From an uncultured Bacteroidia bacterium (GTDB taxonomy: Bacteria > Bacteroidota > Bacteroidia > Bacteroidales > UBA932), in contig CACZWU010000003.1 of NCBI GenBank assembly GCA_902784965.1, positions 1 through 58,694 on the forward strand: 58,694 bases of DNA. The letters run 5' to 3'. Position numbers and translations under genes: made by a program. A model generated the notes under the pieces. The model searched no databases. It was not told the DNA's origin and saw only the letters and a list, made by a program, of their open reading frames with translations. How positions within the stretch are numbered: the first letter of the stretch is position 1; each line of letters begins with the position of its first letter. Shown here in pieces: positions 49,691-57,141 of the stretch.

Positions 49691-51165
49691 ATGGATGGAT
49701 AATAAGTTTTGACTTGGAAAGCATCGGCGATGAGGCGGCGCATCTCCCAGCGGTCGGCCATCAGGCCGGCGGCGCGGGCCTGCAGCATCAGGTTGCCGAT
49801 GGCAGTGGCTTCGGTGGGTCCGGCGATGACCGGGATGCCGAGCGCATCGGCCGTCCACTGGTTGAGCAGCGCGTTGGCGCTGCCTCCGCCGATGACGTGG
49901 AGTTTCTCGATGGGGAACGGCGCGAAACCCTGCAGCAGGTCGAGCACTTCTTTATAGCGGTCCGCCAGACTATGATAAATGCAACTGACGATCTGTGCGT
50001 CTCGCTTTGCCGCTCCGGTTTTCGTCCCGCTCGCGAAAAAATGCTCGCGATCCGAAAACCGCCCGCGGCTACGCTCCGACGCTGAAAGTGCGGCGCAGAT
50101 CTCCGCAGGCATGTTCGCGGGGTTGGCAAAACGGGGATCATCGGGATTGATGCGACCGGGGAAGGCCGCCTCGGCCCGGGCCATCTCCACCAGCTGCCCA
50201 TAGCTGTAGTCACGCCCTTCGGCTTTCCACTGCTTGCGGCACTGCTCCAGCAGCCACAGGCCGGTAATGTTCTTCAGGAAACGCGTCGTGCCGTCGATGC
50301 CGCCCTCATTGGTGAAATTCGCGGCCGCGGATGCCTCGTTGATGATCGGCGCCGGCACCTCGATGCCCATCAGGCTCCATGTGCCGCTCGAGAGGTAGGC
50401 AAACTTCTCGTCCGCAGCCGGCACGGCGGCGATGGCCGACGCCGTGTCGTGCCCCGCAACGGCGATCACCGGCACGGGACCCAGGCCCGTCTCCTCCGCC
50501 AGTTCCGGCTTCAGCACCCCCACCGGCGTGCCGGGCTGTACGATGGGCAGCAGCACGTCCGTCCGGATACCCAGCCGCTCCAGCAGCGCCGTGTTGAACT
50601 GGCGCGAGGCCTGGTCCATCATGCCAGAGGTCGAAGCATCGGTATATTCGCAGACCCGGTTCCCGGTCAGCAGGTAGGCCAGCAGGTCGGGCATGAACAG
50701 GATGCTCTCCGCCCCGGCCAGCGCACTGTCGCCCTCTACCGTTTGCGCATACAACTGGAAGATGGTGTTGAAATCCATGATCTGGATGCCGGTGGCCCCA
50801 TAGAGCTCCGCCCGTGGAATCGTCGCGAACACCCGCTCCGGCACGCCGTGCGTATATGGGTCGCGGTAGGCCCGCGGCATGCCCAGCAGCTCGCCCTCCG
50901 GCCCGATGCAGCCGAAATCCACGCCCCAGGTGTCTATGCCAATGGAGTCTACCCGTATGCCTTTCTGTCCCAGCTGGGACAGAAAGCCGACGGAGTGCGC
51001 GTAGATGCGGCCGATGTCCCAGTAGCAGCGGCCTTCCGATTCGAGGATCTGGTTCGGGAAACGGTACAGCTCTTCCATCGAAAAGCCGCCGTCCGCGAAA
51101 CGGCCCAGCACGGCGCGGCACGAGGTCGCCCCGCAGTCAAAGGCCAGGAAATGCTTCTCTTCCAT
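49687..51165 (-). CDS. rhaB: Rhamnulokinase, with two palindrome-derived segments
   Basis: The 492-residue FGGY-family kinase phosphorylates rhamnulose. It has FLAFDCGATSCRAVLGRF at the N-terminus, VDSIGIDTWGVDFG, VAVAGHDTASA, YLSSGTWSLMG and HVIGGGSANALLNQWTADALG. Two stretches are odd. Residues 60-69 are encoded by a 26-bp perfect palindrome of the CTTTCTGTCC family. Residues of about 361-388 (SASERSRGRFSDREHFFASG...) replace a shorter linker usual in the family and are encoded around another palindrome (50016-50061). The enzyme motifs are intact, so it is probably active. It starts 1 base after the GH3 stop. Confidence 0.93.
   Translation of the reverse strand: MEEKHFLAFDCGATSCRAVLGRFADGGFSMEELYRFPNQILESEGRCYWDIGRIYAHSVGFLSQLGQKGIRVDSIGIDTWGVDFGCIGPEGELLGMPRAYRDPYTHGVPERVFATIPRAELYGATGIQIMDFNTIFQLYAQTVEGDSALAGAESILFMPDLLAYLLTGNRVCEYTDASTSGMMDQASRQFNTALLERLGIRTDVLLPIVQPGTPVGVLKPELAEETGLGPVPVIAVAGHDTASAIAAVPAADEKFAYLSSGTWSLMGIEVPAPIINEASAAANFTNEGGIDGTTRFLKNITGLWLLEQCRKQWKAEGRDYSYGQLVEMARAEAAFPGRINPDDPRFANPANMPAEICAALSASERSRGRFSDREHFFASGTKTGAAKRDAQIVSCIYHSLADRYKEVLDLLQGFAPFPIEKLHVIGGGSANALLNQWTADALGIPVIAGPTEATAIGNLMLQARAAGLMADRWEMRRLIADAFQVKTYYPSI
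50016..50061. repeat. Palindromic insertion inside rhaB
   Basis: CGGTTTTCG (50016-50024) and CGAAAACCG (50053-50061) are perfect arms. Inside are the near-matching TCGCGA elements around AAAAAATGC. Weaker pairing extends outward to about 49991-50100. The segment is in frame and adds roughly 17 residues relative to the usual linker at this point. Confidence 0.7.
50961..50986. repeat. Dispersed palindrome, CTTTCTGTCC family, copy 4, inside rhaB
   Basis: A perfect 26-bp palindrome: CTTTCTGTCCCAG followed by its exact complement. It encodes FLSQLGQK of rhamnulokinase on the minus strand. The core CTTTCTGTCC/GGACAGAAAG is the same as in the three intergenic copies. Confidence 0.75.
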
Positions 51166-51166
51166 C

Positions 51167-53278
51167 CTATTTGTACTTGTAATTGACCGTCTGCAGGCAT
51201 TGGTCGGCGGAACAGCCACCGTACATCAACTCCCATTCGCCCTTCATGGGGACCATGTCGCCGGTTTCGGGCGACCAGCTGAGGAAGGTTTCCGCCGTGA
51301 GGGGAATCTCGACCGTCACCGTCTCGCCGGCGGGGATGTGGACGCGGCGGAAGCCGCGGAGCGACTTGACCGGTCCCTCGGTATCGGCCGGACGGCGCAC
51401 GTAGAGCTGCACCACCTCGTCGCCGTCGCGGGAACCGGTATTCGTCACGGGAATTTCGATCTTCCCTTTCCCGACCTTCGCCGGACCGTAAGTAAAGCAT
51501 GTATAGCTCAGGCCGTAGCCGAAGGGGAACACGGGCACGTCATCCACCATATAGCGGTAGGTGCGGCCCTTCATGGAATAGTCTTCAAAATCGGGAATCT
51601 GTGCGATGTCACGGTAGAAGGTGACGGGCAGTTTGCCCGATGGCGACACTTCGCCGAAAAGGATCTCGGCCAGCGCCGTTCCGCCTTCCTCGCCCGGATA
51701 CCAGGCCTGGACGATGGCATCGCAGCTCTCTTTCTCGGGTGCCAGGCCCATGGCGGAGCCGGAGAAATTGACCAGCACCACCTTCTTGCCGGCGTCGTGC
51801 AGCGCAGCCAGCAGCTGCCGCTGGACGGCGGGCAACTGGATGTCGGTGCGGTCGCCGCCCCGGAAGCCGGGCAGGTCGACCGGCATCTCCTCGCCCTCCA
51901 CCTTCGGCGAGATGCCACCGGCGAAGACCACGATGTCTATGTCTTTCAGTTGCTTGAGCACGTCAGCGACCTCCTGGGCCGACAGCGGCTCCCGGCGCAC
52001 GAGCTCGCAGCCCGGGAAGCACACCAGGTCGGGGATCCATTCGCGCATGGCCCCAGCCAGCGTCACAGTCTGTTCCGGAATCGGGTTGTAGTTGCCCCAG
52101 AGCATCTCGGCGTCGTCGGCATTGGGGCCGATCAAGGCGATGCGGGCCGTCGGGTCGAGCGGCAGGATCCCGTCGCGGTCCTGCAGCAGGACGATCGACT
52201 CACGGGCGATGCGGCGGGCCAGGGCGCGATGCTCCGGACCCTCCACGATGTCGTCGGAGAGGCCGTCCCACGGCGCCCGGTTTCCGTCGATTTCGCCCAG
52301 CCGGATGCGGGCGGCCAGCAGGCGGGTCAGCAGCGAATCGAGTTCCGCTTCGTCGAGCACGCCGGCGTTCACGGCGTCGGGGATATGGCGGTACGACTCA
52401 CCGCAGTTCAGGTCCGTGCCGGCGCGGACGGCCTCCGCCACGGCATGTTCCACATCCGGACTGTAGCCGTGCCGTCCCGGCATGAAGAAGTCGTGGATGG
52501 CCCAGCAGTCGGAGGTCACCAGGCCCTTGTAGCCCCATTCGCCCCGCAGTACCGTGTCGATAAGGAAGTGGCTGGCGGCACAGGGCACACCGCGGAAGCG
52601 GTTGTAGGCCACCATCACCTCCTGCACGTTGGCCTTGGTCACCAGGTCTTTGAAGGCGGGGAGATAGGTTTCGCGCAGGTCGCGGTCGCTCACGTTCGCG
52701 TCGTAGCTGTGGCGGTTCCATTCCGGGCCGGAGTGGACGGCGAAATGCTTGGCGCAGGCGTGCGTCTTGAGCACCGCTGCGTCGGTATCGCCCTGCAGGC
52801 CGCGGACCACGGCCATGCCGAGCTGCCCTGTGAGGTATGGATCCTCGCCGTAGGTTTCCATGCCGCGTCCCCAGCGCGGGTCGCGGAAGATATTGATGTT
52901 GGGGGTCCAGAAGGTGATGCCCTCATACCAGTCGGAGACGCCGTCGGCCATGCCGATGCGGTTCTTCACGCGGGCCTCGTCGCTCACGGCCGTGAAGACT
53001 TCTTCGATCAGCGCTTCGTCGAACGAGGCAGCCATGCCGATGGGCTGCGGGAAGGTCGTGGCCTTGCCGTTGCGCGCCACGCCGTGCAGCGCTTCGTTCC
53101 ACCAGTTGTAGGGCAGGATGCCGAGGCGTTCCACGCCGCCGGCGTCGTGCCGCATCAGGGAGGCCTTTTCCTCCAGCGTCATTTGGGAAATCAGGAGCCG
53201 CGCCCGCTCTTCGGGCGTCGGATTGTGGGTGCACGCCGCCACCACGAGGGCCAGCAGCAGGAATTTCAGGGGTTTCAT
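51167..53278 (-). CDS. Glycoside hydrolase family 3 lipoprotein (beta-glucosidase/beta-xylosidase type)
   Basis: The 703-residue enzyme has a lipoprotein signal (LVVAAC, Cys16). The N-terminal TIM-barrel domain contains RDPRWGRGMETYGEDPYLTG and the nucleophile Asp257 in VTSDCWAI. The middle domain follows (LLQDRDGILPLD, GPNADDAEMLWGNY), then a C-terminal fibronectin III-like domain (about 600-700). It removes terminal beta-linked glucose or xylose from oligosaccharides in the periplasm or at the surface. It heads the rhamnose operon, suggesting that its natural substrate is a rhamnose-containing glycan. No alpha-rhamnosidase lies nearby. Confidence 0.9.
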   Translation of the reverse strand: MKPLKFLLLALVVAACTHNPTPEERARLLISQMTLEEKASLMRHDAGGVERLGILPYNWWNEALHGVARNGKATTFPQPIGMAASFDEALIEEVFTAVSDEARVKNRIGMADGVSDWYEGITFWTPNINIFRDPRWGRGMETYGEDPYLTGQLGMAVVRGLQGDTDAAVLKTHACAKHFAVHSGPEWNRHSYDANVSDRDLRETYLPAFKDLVTKANVQEVMVAYNRFRGVPCAASHFLIDTVLRGEWGYKGLVTSDCWAIHDFFMPGRHGYSPDVEHAVAEAVRAGTDLNCGESYRHIPDAVNAGVLDEAELDSLLTRLLAARIRLGEIDGNRAPWDGLSDDIVEGPEHRALARRIARESIVLLQDRDGILPLDPTARIALIGPNADDAEMLWGNYNPIPEQTVTLAGAMREWIPDLVCFPGCELVRREPLSAQEVADVLKQLKDIDIVVFAGGISPKVEGEEMPVDLPGFRGGDRTDIQLPAVQRQLLAALHDAGKKVVLVNFSGSAMGLAPEKESCDAIVQAWYPGEEGGTALAEILFGEVSPSGKLPVTFYRDIAQIPDFEDYSMKGRTYRYMVDDVPVFPFGYGLSYTCFTYGPAKVGKGKIEIPVTNTGSRDGDEVVQLYVRRPADTEGPVKSLRGFRRVHIPAGETVTVEIPLTAETFLSWSPETGDMVPMKGEWELMYGGCSADQCLQTVNYKYK

Positions 53279-53303
53279 ATCTCGGAATCGCTAGTCGGAT
53301 TCA

Positions 53304-53311
53304 CGAAGATA
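53304..53311 (-). promoter_or_regulatory. -7-like element of the GH3-rhamnose operon
   Basis: TATCTTCG on the minus strand, one mismatch from consensus, 25 bases from the ATG. It lies in a segment (53298-53319) nearly identical to one upstream of the cellobiose phosphorylase gene. No -33 TTTG is evident, which suggests an activator may be needed. Confidence 0.5.
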
Positions 53312-53344
53312 CGAAAAATCCCGGGAAGAAGTACCTCCTACGCG

Positions 53345-53503
53345 CTATAGAAAATTGAAAGGTTCAGATTGCAGGTCGATGGCATCGCCATAGCCCGGGA
53401 GGGTGACCTTCGGGTCGCCCGACACGCAGACAATGCCGCCCATGTTCAGCTCCACGACCTTCGTGGCGGGCGTCTCGTAGTTGATTCTGACTTTTGCTTC
53501 CAT
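53345..53503 (-). CDS. Small conserved-type Bacteroidales protein (52 residues)
   Basis: ATG at 53503 opens 52 codons: MEAKVRINYETPATKVVELN, then MGGIVCVSGDP and a short acidic end. Small proteins starting with a charged segment, a (N)YETPxxxVVEL motif and a GxxxCxSG motif commonly follow fimbrillin-like or surface lipoprotein genes in Bacteroidales. It starts 12 bases after the fimbrillin-like gene stop, on the same strand, so it is probably co-transcribed. No signal peptide is visible and its function is unknown. Confidence 0.65.
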   Translation of the reverse strand: MEAKVRINYETPATKVVELNMGGIVCVSGDPKVTLPGYGDAIDLQSEPFNFL

Positions 53504-53515
53504 GGTCGTAGCTGA

Positions 53516-54418
53516 TTAAAATATGTCACTGGCCGACGAAATGCTGCCGGATGCGGCGGCGAAGTTGGCAAGGGTGATGGGGACGGCGGCGTTGAAGAAC
53601 TGGCCGTTGACAAGCGCCGAGGTCGGGATGTCCTTGCTGCCGGTATACAGGCCGTTATCGTCGCCGATCACGTAGAAGGAGAACTTGTCCGCTTCCGTCG
53701 TATTCTCGTTGCGGATGGCCATATAGTAGAGCTTGTCTGTAGGCGTGCTGGTGGGAACCACGGAGAGGAGACCGTAGGTCGAGGTCCAGCTGCTACTTTC
53801 GTAGGTACGGCTCTGGACCAGTTTCCCCTTGCTGGAGGCCAGAGTGAAGGCTTTCACGGAATAGTTGCTGTCACCCTTCTTGAAGCCGAAGCGGAAGATG
53901 CTCTGCTGATTCTCAAACGTGGCGCCGCTGGTGGTGATGTTGTTGCCCGATACCGACTGGATGGTCACATCGGCCGTGGCGTAGTCGTACTTCGTGGAGA
54001 GGTCACCCGTGGGCGAGGGGGCTGCGCCGTCTTGGCCGGTGTAGTCCCAGTCCTTTCTGGGGAAGAGCAGCGTGATCGGATCGCCCTTGGAAAGACCTTC
54101 GATGCTGCCCGAAAGCGTGGCCTGCGGGCTCTTTTCGCCGGCGGCCGTGGCGGTCAGCATTCCTTTATAGGTGCCCCCCTGATAGACGGACACTTGTTCG
54201 TTGTCAATCCAGTAGGCATTGAGCGTACTGCCGGAAAGTTCCAGCGCCTTGGTTGCCCCGTCAATCCGGGTTTGACCCGGAATCTCCTTACTAGCCTCGA
54301 CCGTGAGGTTCCACGGGCCCGTCGTCGGGCGTTCGATTTCGGAAATCAATTCGTCTGTCTGGCATCCCGCCAGCAGCAGGCCCGTCAGGGCCGCGATCAG
54401 TATGGTTTTCTGTTTCAT
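53516..54418 (-). CDS. Fimbrillin-like (Mfa-type) surface lipoprotein
   Basis: The 300-residue lipoprotein (lipobox LLLAGC, Cys19) has the fimbrillin pattern. A short variable N-terminal segment is followed by TKALELSGSTLNAYWIDNEQVSVYQGG, GLSKGDPITLLFPRKDWDYTGQDG, SIFRFGFKK and LYYMAIRNE. Such proteins form or cap Bacteroidales pili, or act as surface adhesins. Residues 45-54 (EIPGQTRIDG) are encoded by a copy of a dispersed palindrome. The start at 54418 is chosen at the signal peptide; an upstream in-frame extension is the translation of another palindrome (RFRVKPGMT) and is rejected. Confidence 0.75.
   Translation of the reverse strand: MKQKTILIAALTGLLLAGCQTDELISEIERPTTGPWNLTVEASKEIPGQTRIDGATKALELSGSTLNAYWIDNEQVSVYQGGTYKGMLTATAAGEKSPQATLSGSIEGLSKGDPITLLFPRKDWDYTGQDGAAPSPTGDLSTKYDYATADVTIQSVSGNNITTSGATFENQQSIFRFGFKKGDSNYSVKAFTLASSKGKLVQSRTYESSSWTSTYGLLSVVPTSTPTDKLYYMAIRNENTTEADKFSFYVIGDDNGLYTGSKDIPTSALVNGQFFNAAVPITLANFAAASGSISSASDIF
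54265..54281. repeat. CCGGG-TTGACCCGG palindrome inside the fimbrillin-like gene
   Basis: TCCGGGT and ACCCGGA flank TTG. With flanks it matches the intergenic copy at 54432-54452 at 20 of 21 bases (CCGGGyTTGACCCGGAATCT). It is in frame and encodes EIPGQTRIDG. Confidence 0.8.
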
Positions 54419-54431
54419 ATTCTCATACGTC

Positions 54432-54452
54432 ATTCCGGGCTTGACCCGGAAT
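54432..54452. repeat. CCGGG-TTGACCCGG palindrome, intergenic copy
   Basis: ATTCCGGG and CCCGGAAT flank CTTGA, between the large surface-protein gene and the fimbrillin-like gene. It lies in the leader of the latter. Copies or variants occur at 36455, 36510, 47962 and 54265. Confidence 0.85.
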
Positions 54453-57128
54453 CTAAGGTTCAACATAATATGCCTTGTTGGCGGGAATATTCTCTCCGGT
54501 GTACGGGTAAAATCCGAGCGTTCCGTTCACGATGCCCAGCACATACGGCGTCCCGCTGATGCCCGATACCGGCACTGCCGTGCCGGAACCCTTGAGGATA
54601 TTGCCGTCTTCGGGCGTGGCGCTGTTTCCGGTCAGCGTCAGCGTCAGCTCGGAAGCGTCGGCGATAATCACCACGGCGCAGTCGGAGGGGACGATGGAAC
54701 CGTCACCTACGCGATAGAGCGCGTGGTCAGAACCCATTGTAAACGCCTCGGCACCTGCCGGAAGCTTGTAATTGTAGTTAGGATGGTAGAACGTAGCCCA
54801 GTAGTGCGTCTGGCCAGCGAAGCTGGCCTGGTTCGCCTGTAGCGTAGTGCCCTTTCCCGGATAGGGCTTGAGCGTCGTGCCGTCAATCTGGCCGTTGTCA
54901 GCAATGGTGCCGTTGAGAGCTGTACTGCCGTTATAGAGCGTCTGTCCGTCTGCTATCTTTACCGTTCCATAATAAGATGTAGCATAGATGGAATCCGTGG
55001 TGCTGCCCCAGCCCAGGGTGATGGTGCCCCCTTCCCCGACCGTAATGCCCCGGAAATAATTATTGGGCAAACCACCTAACGTTCTGCGGCAGACAGCATT
55101 GACATTACCTCTTACGACGCTGATGCTGCCATCGGCACAGATGGCATAAGTAGGCTGGATACCTGATGCGTTCTTATAGTTATCGCAAAAGGCTTCTGCG
55201 TTGACGCTGCCGCCACAGAGCGTGATATTACCTCCTTTGGTACGGATGCCAAATATGAAGTAATCCTCATCTTTAAACGCAAGGCCTCTGACATGGGCTC
55301 TGGCTTTGAGTGTTCCGGTGCCAAGAGTCTGGCCGTAGATGCTCAGGTTGCCGTTGCTCCTGACGGAAGTTTGGTTTTTCTCGCCATCGAAGCCGCCGTC
55401 GACGGTCAGCGTAGCGCCGTCGGCAAGGATCAGGTGGGCGTCGCCGCTGAATCTGAGGCCGTCGGTGATTCTCACATTGCCGTAAACTACATACCAGCCG
55501 GCGGGTTTTTCGACAGGCCCTCCGTCGGTAAGCAGTGTAACGCTATGTGTTTTCTCCGTGCCATCGGCATCGATGTACCGGGCGGTATAACCCGCAATGC
55601 TGACCGTGACGGCCCGGGCCGGCATCTCGAAGCTGGCGCTTCCGTCGTCGTTGATGCGAGCGGAATAGCTGTTGCTGCCGTCGTTATAGGTGGCCGAGGC
55701 GAAGCTGGCGCCCGGAACGCCGAAGGTAACGGTGGCATATTGTTTATAGTACTCCGCACTTCCAAACGTGAATCCGTCTGCATAGACGGTAACCGAGCCA
55801 TCGCCGATGGGGGTGCCGCCCGGACGGATGGCCACGGCACTGCCAGTGAGCGTAAGCAGATAGGCCGGGATGCGGGCGTTGAGGGCGATGTTGCCGCTGG
55901 CGAAGGTAGCTTCGCCATTGAGCAGATAGGCACAGTTGGTGCTCAGGACGGTACCATTATGCACCAGTTCCAATGTTCCATTTCCGGTGTATGTGACGTT
56001 GAAGAAACAGTTCGTCAAAAACAGGCTGGAGGCATTGCCGATGACGAATCCGTTGTAAAGGCTGCCTTCGAGCGTGAGGTCGTTGATAAACCCCTCCGAA
56101 CTCGTACCAATGAAGCCGCCTTCGGCACTGGCCAGCGTAATCTTATGATGATTGCCGTCCAGGTAGCCATAGAAATATCGGAGACCACGCGTCACGCCGC
56201 TGATATCGGCATCCAGCCGGAAATGTTTACCGTTGGTGATATTGTCCAGCACAAAGTTGGTCTTCTCCACCAGCAGGTCCCAGCCGGCCTTGTCGCGGAT
56301 CACGTAGGGCTTCGCCTCCGTGCCGTCGTTGCCCTCGCCCCACAGGTATTCCTGCTCGTCGAGGAAGGTGGCGCTGACGGTAACGTCGTGCTTCGGCATC
56401 TTGAAGGAATAGATATCGTTCACGGGGGTGATGACGTGGTCGGTGCCGTCGTTATAGCTTACGGTGCCAATGTAGTAGTTCTCGTCTGGCGTCACGGTGA
56501 GCGTGATGTCAGAATTATAGTAAGCCTCTTCTGGCGAAGCAACGACAGTGCCGTGCTCGATGCCCGTTGCCACGCTGACTTTGTAGAGCGTGTTCTCAAA
56601 TACCCTCACGGTGAGGTCTAGACCTTGATATGTATCTTCGTCGGAATTTTGAAAATAGAAAGAGATGGCGTTGTCCGTCGTGGTGACGGGTCCGAAGTCT
56701 ATCGCCACGCCGTCAGAAGGACTAGAAACATCGGCGAGTATATTATTTTTAGAAGATCCGTTATAAACACGAAGAAATGCAGGTGCAGCCTCGTTCTGTT
56801 TCTGCGCCTTTGTCCATACCGTTCCGGAGACTTGAATGACGTAACCCTCGGGGGCAAAAATAATAAGATTGCCCATACAAAAAGTCGAGTAGTTGCCTTC
56901 TTCGCCACCGTTGTCATACACCTTGAAGGTACCTTTGCCCTTCGCGAGGTCTTCGGCAGAGAGCGTCAGTGTGTTGATGCCGGTGCGGGGCATATTCACG
57001 TACCAGTGCCCGGCGGTGCCGGCAGGGATATCAGAATCAACGGAGAGCTGCGCCCACGCCGCCGGGCCGGCCAGGGCCAGCGCGACGAGCAGCAGCGCGG
57101 TGGTAAGGATATGTTGGATTCTTCTCAT
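54453..57128 (-). CDS. Large secreted surface protein with InlB-type and strand-rich repeats
   Basis: The 891-residue protein has a signal peptide (about residues 1-26, ending AAWAQ). The N-terminal beta-sandwich (about 30-175) is followed by an InlB B-repeat-like module (about 180-265: YKVSVATGIEHGTVVASPEEAYYNSDITLTVTPDENYYI). A long region of beta-helix-like repeats follows (about 280-700: NDLTLEGSLYNGFVIGNASSLFLTNC, GNLSIYGQTLGTGTLKA, GNITLCGGSVNAEAF), and the C-terminal domain ends GFYPYTGENIPANKAYYVEP. It resembles Bacteroidales adhesin-like proteins of unknown ligand. The C-terminal segment closely resembles that of the partial gene at the window end. Start at 57128; TTG 57134 is possible. 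Confidence 0.7.
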   Translation of the reverse strand: MRRIQHILTTALLLVALALAGPAAWAQLSVDSDIPAGTAGHWYVNMPRTGINTLTLSAEDLAKGKGTFKVYDNGGEEGNYSTFCMGNLIIFAPEGYVIQVSGTVWTKAQKQNEAAPAFLRVYNGSSKNNILADVSSPSDGVAIDFGPVTTTDNAISFYFQNSDEDTYQGLDLTVRVFENTLYKVSVATGIEHGTVVASPEEAYYNSDITLTVTPDENYYIGTVSYNDGTDHVITPVNDIYSFKMPKHDVTVSATFLDEQEYLWGEGNDGTEAKPYVIRDKAGWDLLVEKTNFVLDNITNGKHFRLDADISGVTRGLRYFYGYLDGNHHKITLASAEGGFIGTSSEGFINDLTLEGSLYNGFVIGNASSLFLTNCFFNVTYTGNGTLELVHNGTVLSTNCAYLLNGEATFASGNIALNARIPAYLLTLTGSAVAIRPGGTPIGDGSVTVYADGFTFGSAEYYKQYATVTFGVPGASFASATYNDGSNSYSARINDDGSASFEMPARAVTVSIAGYTARYIDADGTEKTHSVTLLTDGGPVEKPAGWYVVYGNVRITDGLRFSGDAHLILADGATLTVDGGFDGEKNQTSVRSNGNLSIYGQTLGTGTLKARAHVRGLAFKDEDYFIFGIRTKGGNITLCGGSVNAEAFCDNYKNASGIQPTYAICADGSISVVRGNVNAVCRRTLGGLPNNYFRGITVGEGGTITLGWGSTTDSIYATSYYGTVKIADGQTLYNGSTALNGTIADNGQIDGTTLKPYPGKGTTLQANQASFAGQTHYWATFYHPNYNYKLPAGAEAFTMGSDHALYRVGDGSIVPSDCAVVIIADASELTLTLTGNSATPEDGNILKGSGTAVPVSGISGTPYVLGIVNGTLGFYPYTGENIPANKAYYVEP

Positions 57129-57141
57129 CGTCAAAGTAAAA

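Noticed and set aside
54419..54466. N-terminal extension of the fimbrillin-like gene (RFRVKPGMT...)
   Set aside because: This is the translation of the intergenic CCGGG palindrome. The signal peptide begins at 54418.
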